Shown: piece after piece, positions 37,101 to 49,100 of the stretch
Layout: the number at the start of each line of letters is the position of its first letter
How positions within the stretch are numbered: position 1 is the first letter of the stretch
Assembly (NCBI GenBank): GCA_028583605.1
Contig: CM053331.1
Span: 41,524,783 to 41,588,782, forward strand
DNA from: Dastarcus helophoroides
Taxonomy: Eukaryota > Arthropoda > Insecta > Coleoptera > Bothrideridae
Length of the DNA stretch: 64,000 nt
Reading direction: 5' to 3'
The notes under the pieces: generated by a model
What the model was told of the DNA's origin: nothing
Database searches by the model: none
Seen by the model: the letters and a program-made list of their open reading frames with translations, nothing else
Position numbers and translations under genes: made by a program

Positions 37101-40100
37101 GTCTCTGGAAGATACATAGCCGATATAGGTAGATTCAAACTTTCGTCGAATGTTTACAAGCAATCTGGGTTATCGGGAAGATACAAAACTATTCAACTAT
37201 TCAAATACAATGTTCGTAATACAAATATAAACCAGAAATCGCGCCCCCGAGTTAGTTGTGCCATTTACGAATAATATATCAAGTTGTTTAATAAATGGTG
37301 CAAAATTATCCGAGAATAAACAGCTTTATTATGAAAAACTTTTTGGCGTTTCCCAATAATAGAGCAAACCTCGGTGGTGGTGTGTAATTATGATCGAGCG
37401 CTTTACTGAGATACCTTTTTCAATGCGAGATTAGAGAGATTAGATTTAATTTGGACATCTTAAGCCTCTAGAATTATTATACATAAACTTCAAGAGCGGA
37501 TAAATGAGAAGCTAATAAACACATGTGTGATGTATTTACATTGATAGCGATGCGTTCACCTCTTAAGTTGTGTGTTTGTGTGGAGTCGGAATTTAGATTC
37601 TGTAATTTATTCGAGCGGATTTGTTATTTAAATGCAACATCAAAGTATCACCTTGTTTCTTCAAGATTAACTTAATATCGATTGAATAAAACAGAATGCT
37701 TGGTAATATGTTTACGATTTGGGACCATCTTCTAATTACGTGAGTACAAATTAGGGGAAAAGAATTGGCTTGAATCTCATGAAATCTCATCAAGAAGGAA
37801 AGAAGGAAGGGATGGTTTATGACGTGGTTTATCACGTTAATCTTGTGAATTGTTGTAGATCCTTTTTGTTACTGTTGTTAATTGAAGATTAGCAACGTTA
37901 CGTGAGATATTTGGGGGGGGGGGGCGTTTGAATTTTATCAAATCTTAAATAGGGAAAACAAAAAATATATAAAAAGCGTTTTGTCGTCATTTCTATTCAT
38001 TTTCGTCTCTTATTCGTAGTGTTTCAAGGTACTTTGCGTCAGGTTTACCAAACTTAACTAGGAATAAACCTAAAAATTCCTAGTAAATAAGTCTTTAGAG
38101 AATCACAATTATTGTGCTGATTTGTCTCAGAACTAGCAGAACTGAAATTTTGATTAAAGCAACCTAGTATGTTCAACTTCACACTAATATGATTGTCTTT
38201 AAATCAGGGGTTTCCAAACTCTGCTCTGGCCTCAATACGGATAAAATTCTACTAAATCTAGTAGAAATTTTACTACTCTAGCAACTTTAATCGTGTTTTT
38301 GAAAGTACCACTAGCGCCATCTGTTAGCGTATATAATATTTTAACTTTTGACCACCAATGTCCAGAAAATTAAAACGATTTTGGGCTTGAGATCTTGCTG
38401 GGGCATTCAGTATAGCCCTAAGGCTGAAAAGTTTGGAGACCCCTGCTCTAATGAAATGAGCTAACATTTGATCTTGTTTCGTGCGACAACCGACTTCGTT
38501 TTGCGTAGTAGTAGAAACGACATAGAGAGCGTTTCGACGTAATTTATAATTTACAACGAACCGGCTTATGAATGAAAGTAAAATATAGGAAACACGTTTA
38601 TGGCCGGTACTTCTGTTGCCTCACAATTGGTCGCAGTTATTCATTGTTCGAACGAATGGTGCGATTATGGAGGCCAACTTAGGTAGTGTCGTGTTATTAC
38701 CTCGTGTTGTATCTACCGTGTTTTGAAATTTCATTCACCAGCCAACCAATAATGAAGGCACCCGGACAATGCATGCGATGTTGTATGGGCAATGTTTCGT
38801 TCAAAGGCAATAACGATTTGATTAACAATAGAAGAAATCAAAGACTATTTATGGGGGTATCCTTTGGGAGATATTTGCAACAATCTGCAAGCTTCGATTC
38901 CCCCAAGAGCAACATTTTCACGGTATTCAAGGCAATCGGAGACGACAAATTTTTGTGCGGTCTATTTTGTTATATAGAACATCCAATCTCTGGAATTCTC
39001 TGGAGCTCGACCTGTCGGTTTGTGCATCAGAAGACCGTTTCTGCCCCCAAGCGCATCAGGTCATCTGTTGATAGTTTGATTATCTACTATGCGTTCATGG
39101 TACACAGAGCGCTGCATTTTGCAGTTTGGGACTTATTGGATAAGTGAACGAATCTATCTTTATGGTTTTTTGTAACAAGTAGGTGCAAAAAATTTAAAAT
39201 AAAGCCTCGAAAAAGATTTATTTATCCCTTTTTCGTCTAACATTTTTTAGGGGTGATCGTTTTCGAGGAATAAAATCAAACAACAAACTAACAAAAGGCC
39301 CAAAAGAGAGAGAAATAACCGCTGTTGAGATGTGTCCGAAATGAGAAATCTATTGTAAATTGTAATTAATAAAATTAAATCAGCTTGAACCTTCGTATTG
39401 TCTGGTCCTCTAATATTAAACTAAATGTGAATTAAAAAAATAATTCAGAACTTGTCGTTTTCCTGAAAAAAAAATATCAAGAGAACTAGTTTGAAGGAAA
39501 TTGGCAAGAGTGCCTGACAATTGAATCTTTAAATAAAATATTCAATTTTAACCACTATTAATAAAAAAGGAGTGTTGACAGACGCGTATTGGGCTATTAA
39601 TAGTTGCCGCTGCGTAGGTTTTTCAGCTCTTGTAAAGTATTACAATTTCATCTTCACTATTTAGGACAAAATTTGATATTTTTTCTAATAAAGTTTTCGA
39701 AATTACTGCACATAAATGGTGATATTCAAATAACAATCTTGCAAGGAGCTTATATGGTTAATTTACCCTTATATGATCATAGCCTGTGCAATTTTTGTAT
39801 GTCTGTTTGGTCCTGGGTAAACCAGAGAACGCTGAACCCATTTCGATGGTAGTATCACGGCCGACTCGTTACTTAAGACGGTCGTGGTAGTATCATCGAA
39901 AGACAACCTAATCCAACTTTCGAGACAAGAAAATTAGTATTGTTCCTTTAACCTTTACATTTTTAGATAAGGTTTTATTTTTCCAAGGTGCCTCATTTTT
40001 AATCATATAAACGTGCCAAGTTTCAAATAACTACATATGTAGTAATTTTTATTAATACATATATGCAATTTCCAATCAGAGTATTATATCCTAATTGTGT

Positions 40101-43100
40101 ACAATTCACATTGATCAACTCTGTAGGCTATTATACTTTACTACTGTTACAAATCACTACTTTAAGGCCGTTCGTCCACCGCCGCGCTGCCCGCGAAAGG
40201 TGGAATTTAAAATCGTACTTTAATGCACGCACGCTGGAGTTACAGTGTTAGTCATTAAATTTATCCGCATATCTTGTAGTTAATTAGGCAAAACGCAACA
40301 AACTAACCGAGAAAAATGAAGCGAGTGATTAATTATGCTGGATGTCTTCCATGTACCTGCAGTGCGGCAACTTCAATTAAAACGAGAAATTATACGTAGA
40401 GGCAGAAGCGCTGTCGGAAGTATTTGTTATTTCCAGGGGTGTTTTGGCGCCGATGTAATCGAATTAGTATACTATTTTTGCATAACTTGCGAATTATTTA
40501 TTTGAACATGATTGAAAAAAAAATGACCACAATTAATCGGAATGATAACTTTAAATGGGAAAACCGGTTCAGACTTAACTACGACGTCTTCCAGTTCCTC
40601 ACCGTAGCACCAAAAGTTTCATCAGGCATTAAAAAGAACAATTCGGTAGAAAAAAATTGATTAGTAGGTCGATTGTACCAGAAGGGACTTCGCCGCATAT
40701 CCATAGGAAACGAATGCTGCCTTACCCTCCCTGCTAGTTTCAGCGAAAAGCACAACGACTACAAAGGAACTAATCCGTACTTGTCAAATCTTTAAATGCA
40801 ATTTTTATTCAGCGAATTATCTTTTACGCGCCATCATGGGAACGGTGCGTGCCCAGAGGCTTTTAATATTAATCCGTAAAACGTCCGGATTTTTATAATC
40901 AATTAGAGCGATATCAGGAAAACGCCTCAACTCGGTCGGAAGTGCTAATAATTCATGTCTGGAGAATGCTGGGGCGTTAAGATTGTTCCGTTGCTGAACA
41001 CGGCGCATAATAATCCTCAGTTTATTCACATTTTCACATCATCGAAGGCGACGAACATCCATCGATGACGAGTTTTTTGCCCGATGTCGAAATTCGCGTT
41101 TCGGCGCGCGACGTGAAACAAAATCGCCAACTTCCCGGGAGAATGCACGCTAGAGAGGATCGAGAGTGGACACGTCCAGCAGGTCAGTGGCGGCAAGGTG
41201 AAGTAAATCACGGCGTAAACACAAAACGTGCACTTCCTCCTAATTCCGTCACGGTGGCGGCGTTCCACCCAACGCTGTACGTCACTTCCCCTTCCGGTGA
41301 GGACCCGCCAGATGTCCGACGGAGTCGTAGATGTATTAGGACCATCTCGTTTTTTGCATTTGCGGATCGAAAAAATAATAATTTTTGAAGAAGTTCAAGT
41401 GATAAAAACAATGTCATTAATTTTACCGCGCATTCGGGAGATTTAAGACGGAAAGTCCATACTCCGCCTCTAACAGAGCACTTTATACTTCTATACGTAA
41501 GAGCGCATATTGTAGACTCGCCTAACTAATGGATTACTTATTATTTCGTCGGCTAATTATTTATATTTTCACTCGATACTAATATGAAAATAATTGCATC
41601 TAGTTTTAGATCTTTCGTTTTTTAATCAACCACTCTGACGGAGATAAAGTTAGATTATGAGCTTAAAAATTTGGAAGAAGAGAAAGATAAACGAAGAAAA
41701 TGCGCATTAAAACTCCACGATCTTAGTTGCAAATTGTTGTAAAACCAAAATTACATCCCCGTCGAATACATTTTATAGTTTAAATTTAAAATTGAAACTT
41801 TCTCGAATCTCCCTCCAACTTTGAAATTAGGCTAGTCACCACATTTAGAGAAAGAAATTCAAAAATATGACTTTAAAATCTGCTTTTTTACCTTTCAATT
41901 CTCCATGTTTAATTAAAATTTTAGTATTTTTCTCGAAATATCCTCGTTAATTATGAAATTTCAATTTTCTTCTTGAAAACCGAGTTGAAATTTCATGTCT
42001 CTAACATTCTTTACTTTTTCTCTAAAAATTTGCACTTTAATTTAAAAATTTTGACTCGAGAATTCTATTTCAATTTCGAAATTTAGATTTTAATAACGTG
42101 TCTTAATTGAACCATTTTAAGTTTTAATGCAAAATTTCTAGAAAAAGTCGAAAAACAAAGAAATTTATAAACGAAAAGTTGTAATTTTTATTTTAAACAC
42201 ACTTTCGTCACATGGAATTTGATGAACGTGTGACTAAACTTTCGTGATATGGAAATTAGGCTCATGGTCGCTGTCATTGTTGAGATGCTACGTCAGAAGC
42301 AGAAAAACGAATTCGGCAAGTAGAAACTCGCACTAGATCTTCAACACGTAGGTATCTGCTAAATATAATTAACACAACGTAGGACTCATTTAACTCCCTT
42401 ACGTATCAGCACTAACGTGCTCAAGGTTGTTGGTAAAATCATTTAGAAACTGACTATTAATAGATTTGATTAGCACAATTTTTCCTTTTAAAGAGCATAA
42501 ATGAAAATATTTAATAACGATTCTTTTATTATTACAGCCGAAGTTTTGCAATTTAATTCGTGATTGACTCGCTGAAAAAAGCGAAGTTTAATTTGTTTAC
42601 AGGAGAACGCCTTTTTTTTGGAGGAAACGCAACTCGCCGATTTCGCTGGTCGTTAATTAAAATAAAAAGCGGTTTCTGTCTGGCCTCATCAATTATTTCG
42701 CTGCAGTTGTGGTTATTATGCGTTTTTCTCGTGTCTGCATTTTAACAGTTTCGCAAGCACGTAACGAATCGTTAGAACAATGGGGCGCACCACCCGTGCT
42801 TCTACTCGCGAAGATCGTGCATGTATTTCGAATTTCTTTAATCGGCTAAATTTCAACCAATTTGACCAACGCGACCTTTTAATTTCGAAAATATTCCGTA
42901 ACTGCGATTCTCCCAAAAAAAAAAATTCATTCATTCTTACTACTCGTGTAATTTGGTTTTTTGACGTGAAAACTTGTTTAGGCGTGTTGAGCGATTTTGG
43001 ATATGGGGTAAACTTATAGTTTCGCGTCACCAACATACTCCAACCGTTAAAATCGACGCCACAGGCGGAATACTCAATCGTTCAAGAATATAGTGTTTTA

Positions 43101-46100
43101 CAACCAAATATATGTTAGTATTAAAAATAAAATGTAAAATGTGGCACTTTTGTCTTCCATAGGTAACAGATGGCAGTACTAATAAGATGTTGAACGTGAT
43201 GTATTCATCAATAGACAAAATGAGGTTTACATTACAAAAAAAGCAAATCATACTGTTTATAGATATTTAAAAAAATGGCAATCACTGGGCGATTCCTGGA
43301 CAATTAAAACGGTCTCTACCACGGTATTGCATGTGATAAAATTACCGTTTCAATATTAATTAATTTTTTATCGCTACCCCTATTAGTTCCGCAATCTATT
43401 ACATAATCATTAATGGATGCTGACCGGCATTAACCTCCACTATAAAATAATGTTACATTTACAGTGCACTATTTCAAATTTCAAGTTTAGTTAATGTCAG
43501 ACTACTGTTATTCCGATCTTAGTTTTATAGACTAACTAATTATATTTGTTACGCCAACACGAAAAAAAAAACGGTGTTGGAAGAAGGGGGCGACATGTCA
43601 ATAATACAGGCACATATAACAAACAAAATCTATAAAAGCGAAACGTTCGCGAAGGCGGTTCGTTTTCGTGACGAAAGTTCGCGAAATTAGGGAGCCATTT
43701 CGGCGATGTTATCGCTACAGCCTGCATAGAAAGCACGCACACATCAAATTGTTAGTAAATATACAGCTGCCATTGAACTCAAAGTATATTCAATGAAAAA
43801 TACTTCAATTTTTATGCCACCGGTGTTTAATCGCGAATTCTATTGACATTAACAAACATTTTACACGATACGCAATTCTATATTCTCGATCTGACATACG
43901 TATTGTTCTTTTTCACATTAGTTTCAGCTCTCGTAAAAACCGAAAATGTCAGTAATAATGCAGCTAATTTCAAATCTTTAAATCTAGAAATACATAATTA
44001 ATTTTTAGGTCACACCACATCCGATATAATCTGCCAAAAGTTTTTTTTTCCATAATACGGAGATCAATTTTTCTCAATGTCCAAAATTAATTACCAAAAA
44101 TTCAACTCTTTCAAAAGCTTTGGAAAGAATTGACAGATTTTCGTAAGTATAATCGCGTGCAACGGGTGGTTTGTAATAATGTGAGAAAGCAATCGCCAGC
44201 GGTCGGACACCGTATCGAATTAATACATAATTAATTATCTTATTAAAGGTTTGTTGTGTGTGTGTGTGTATATGTGTATGAGCGCAAGTTGATAATACAC
44301 CGAGCACCCGGCGCACCGTGACCGTGCCCAGTCTGCGAGCTTTTTACCCGCTCTCTCGTAGAAAAGAAGGAAAAAAACGGCAGCACCGGCATCATCTCAT
44401 CCACGAAGATAGATGGCTATCGCAGTCATTAACTGTACATTTCGCTTAACCTCCTTCAACTAACGCCATTTGTTTACATAAACAGAGCACCGAAGGAAAA
44501 TCTCGATCGTTATCGACACGAACGCGGGGAAAACCGAGGCAGCGTTCGATAAAATGATAAAAATTTCGAGTTCGGATCCTCGTTTAAATCCCATTTATTT
44601 CTTATCACGATCGAATATTTTAACAATTAAAAGTTTATCAGTTTTTTTCCTGTACTCTGAAGTTATATTTTTGGAACGTTGCGTTTTTCACAAGAGAATT
44701 TCTGGAAATTATCAATCTTCAGGACTAAGAATTTAAATTTTTAATTTTAAAACTATATAAAAGCATCATTTACTTGTTAGAAATCACGTGCACATCTTTA
44801 TGGAACGCACCAGAACGTTATCGCGAAGTGCAGGTGTTGAGTGCTCTAAAACATATTAGAGGTTTTTCCGAGATGGAAATTTTCAGAGCAGGCGTCGCAT
44901 ATAGATATACAGGCTCCCTTATTATCATCCATTCAGAACTTAACAATTAGTAATTGTGTTATTCGTCGTTGTATCACGTTTCGCTTCTTTATTCTATAAA
45001 TAAAGTCCAAAAAGGTTTCACCCCTTTACCACATCGGCAATTAAAGGGGTGAAACATTCTTGGACTTAATCACAAGCCACAGTGTTTAGTTTAGTGCATT
45101 AGTGACTATAAATAGTGTTTAAATTCGCGACATATTTATAATCGAAACAGTCGAACAAAAGCGAATTTTCATGTTTCATTTCGAAATCTCCTTTGGATTC
45201 TTAGTTTAGTTTTTTAAACAGTTTTGTAGGATAAGAAGGTTCTAAATATACACCCTGTTATAATTTCGTCCAAATACAACCCCGCACAGCATCTGCTGGT
45301 TGGTTACTAAGAAAAAAAGGTAGTTTAGACACAAAAAAGCCCCAGCACTAGCGAAATTACTTCGCTCTGCCTATTAACAGACTCAATTTATATTAAAACA
45401 TATGTTTCGCAGGATGGCGGGAGGGCATATGGCCCGGGAGCCATTAACGGCGGCGTTAGGTTTCTTGTCGATGTGATCGTTCGCGCTACTTTTTTTTTTG
45501 TATTCGTCGTCGATCGAAAGCGAAGAAAACGCGGACAATTAACAAGGCAAACAAGCCCAAAGTGATGATCGAAGGTGATTTGTGCGCCACTCGCTTTGTG
45601 ATTTGCGAGGAACGGCGTTCCGGTAATTAGAAGGAATACGGGCCTATAATCAGGCGTACCGCTGCGGAGAGGTTATCGTAGGTGGTCCCCCCTCGTTAGA
45701 GACTCGTAGAAAGACGCTCCGATGTCTCCGGCCACCGGTATCGCTTTAAATGGGCTGTCATTTTATTCATCACGTGATAGATACATCGTGTGCCCATTTC
45801 GACACCGGTCAATTGCTTTTCTAGGGATTTTCTTTAAATTTCTGTCAGATATTATTAACAGTGTAGTCCGTGCACCATCCCGGTACCGAAGCTTAAATAT
45901 CTAATGTCAAACTTACGATCTTTGGTGAGGTATAGGCGAAAGAATGTTTTCGAAGAGATTTCAATTTACTACGGTTAAACCTTTCTGTAGCTTTCGATAA
46001 AAAAGTATGTAGGGTAATATTATGAATGAAATATTAAGAATTTCAAGCGGTAACCGTTTTTAAGCAATCGCAATTTGACTTTATACATCTCACGAAATTT

Positions 46101-49100
46101 CGATGCTTCATTCCGTCACGTTAGGGAAACATCTTGAAGTAATGGCAACACGGCAGCTTTACCAATCGAGTTTAGGCTTGAAGTTTTTTTTTCTACATTT
46201 TTTACACCTTTTTAAACCTTGGACAACGTGATATTGTAAAGTAAAATCGATCGAAAAATCAAAGTGGATTGTGATAGCAGCACAAACAAGAGGCATCTTA
46301 ATTGTTAGTAGTTTCAGCTTCGCGACCTTGCCGGCTGTACCTAAGTACCATAATTGCGTATGTAAACAAGAATCTTTCAGTCGCATCGTGCACGAACTTA
46401 CACAGTATAAACGCTTTCAGACCTGACACGAGAGAATATTTTACAATTAATAGAGCACCTGCTCGAATGGTATTCGCAATTTCTCTGGTTGGCGACGATA
46501 GCGTGCGAAACTTACTATTTCAGCGAAAGTTTAATCATGACATTTTGTATTGCGGTAGCATGTATTAAAATACGAACGAGTAAGAATTATACTCTTGAGA
46601 TGTCTCCAAAAGGCAAAATTGAAATCCTCCCTACCTGTATATCAATTGGTTTTCATCAATATACCACTAGAATATTTCTATTACTGACATTTTTTTTTAA
46701 ATTCGATAAAATTGAAAGAGAACATTCTGACTTGGTATACATAGACAAGCGTGCTCGGTTCATCGGTGCCTTGATCAATAAGGCGGACAAGTTAGGAAAA
46801 AATAAATAATTAGAAAAAAAATACTCGCTTTTTATTAGTTTCTTTTGAAGCATGCAACTAAGCAGCTTCGAACACATTTTAGTCATTTAGATCGTTGCAA
46901 GATCATACTACTTCCAAATTCTTCGATTATCAAAACATGTAATCATTTTGACAAAAACTAGTAAGATATTTGAGAATGTAATTGATCTAATATGGATCAA
47001 AGGACATTCTCGAAAAGAGGGAAACGAATGCAGTGACAAACTGGCGAGGAAGGGTTCGGAGGGATTCGTTGGACCAGCACCAACACTTCCCCTGGCGAGA
47101 TCAACCATTAAGATCCCTACTTAACGAAGAAATTTATCGTAAACACAAAGCCATATGGGCATCAATACCAACATGCCGACAAACTCACGCATTCATTAGA
47201 ATGCCGTGCAGGAAAAGGGCAAAATTATGCCTACAACTCTCAAGGAATAATCTCAGGAAACTTGTAGGGATATGGACAGGGCACTGTCGATTAAACAAAC
47301 ACCTCCACAGAATGGAAATTATAAACGATCCGAGTTGCGGAGGGTGTTTAGAAGAAGATGAGAGTGTCGAGCACGTGATGTGTCACTGCCCGGCACTAGC
47401 ATCCACGCTGGGGGACTTCTGGCCTAGTGTGACCAGTTTGAGAGAGGCGCATCCAAAGGACGTTCTTCAGTTTCTCGACAAGGTTGGGTGGCTGAATGAA
47501 TAACCAAGGACACCTCAATCACGGGGATAGCACAATGGGCCCGGAAAGGGTGGCCTAAGTGCTGGCCTAAACTTTAGGCAACCCACAACGAATACAGAAT
47601 CCAGATATTACATATAATATCACATATGCAAGTAGAATGCAGCCTAGACTACAAATTCATGCAGCCCTCCAGGCGTGCATAGTGAATCATAGGTAGCTGA
47701 ACTACCAACAGTTGAAACACTGCCACCTAGCAAAGCGGTTGCTCTCTAGGCAAAAGTTCCTAGAAGACAAGGATTCTAATGCACAGACCAATAGGTTTGA
47801 ACATTTATTATTTTTTATTATTATTCTTTAGCACCTACTTGTCGGAACATTTGTTAAAATTCGAGTTGGATATACCAAACTGACGAGATCTAACAAGATC
47901 GAAACCGGTATTTATTTTCCAAACTTCTAATAAATGTTCAAACCTATTGGTCTGTGCATTAGAATCATATCACATGATTCCTTTTTAAAAATGAGACAAC
48001 ATTTTTGAAAAATTAAGATATTATTATGCTCCAACTCGATATCCAGGCGCTTGCAATAATTTCGCAACACACAAAGCCATCCGATTTGTTCTCAAACGAT
48101 CGAATTATCTTATATGAATCATAATTCTGATATGAATTTAGATCTAGGGTGAAATCTTTCAGGGTAAATTCTGACTTCAGCATGATAAAATGAGGAGGAC
48201 AGATGAAGAAAAATGTAAATGGAATTAGGCCTACACAAACCAGCAGTCGCCACATTTGGATTTACATCGCAGTTTTTTCCAAGGACGCCGAATTCGGTCG
48301 TATATATCCAGCCGAATCGGCGCCAAACGAGAAAGGGAAGACGGAAATAAGGTCCTCTCGCGGCTGAAATAAATAATAACATAGTGTTCTTCTTAGCTCT
48401 TTAATGTCTAATTGCGTGATCTGTTATGGTAAAAAGTTCCACATTACGTTTTATTACAAGCGTTTAGAATATTTCCTAAACTCGTATTCGCACCAAGCAG
48501 TTTGGCGATTTTCAATATGTCGTAAGACATGGTGGATGCGCCGGGCTGAGGTCGACAGCGGGGGTTGCCCGTGGAAGTCCTGCGTTGCGTTAGTATTAAA
48601 GAAACAGAGCCGTTTAATCGTAGTCAATTTGTTAACGTACATTTCTTATCAACAATTTATTCGAGTATAGACTAGTGGGCGCAGATGACGGGACGAATCG
48701 AGAAAGAGCTCAAAAAATCCGTCGTATCGTAGAATCCGACACGGCGCCCGAACATCGAGAGTTTTAAAGGCTTCTAATGCCACAAGCGATTAAATTTCAA
48801 TATTGCGACTGCGACAATAAAGTCCCTACAACATAAAACTCGGGAGTGTGCGGTGTTTTCTTCCGAAAGCGAGGATTTATTACAAATCAATACCAGCGAT
48901 TACATCGTTATTACGGCCGACCGCTTAAAAGTCTAAAGACGATGCAGAGACGTCTCCCTTGGAACGACTATCGTCGGTTTGGGGTTATTCCAAGGGAACA
49001 CGAAATTATAAGAATAAATTCGGAAATGGATTGGACCATCGACCTCTTCTATATTGACTAAAAATAATGAAATTCTAAAAAAATTAAAAACTATTAAACG

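Noticed and set aside
44254..44280. GTGTGTGT and TATGTGTATG run as a telomere-like or recombination motif
   Set aside because: It is a short GT microsatellite, not the insect TTAGG telomeric repeat.
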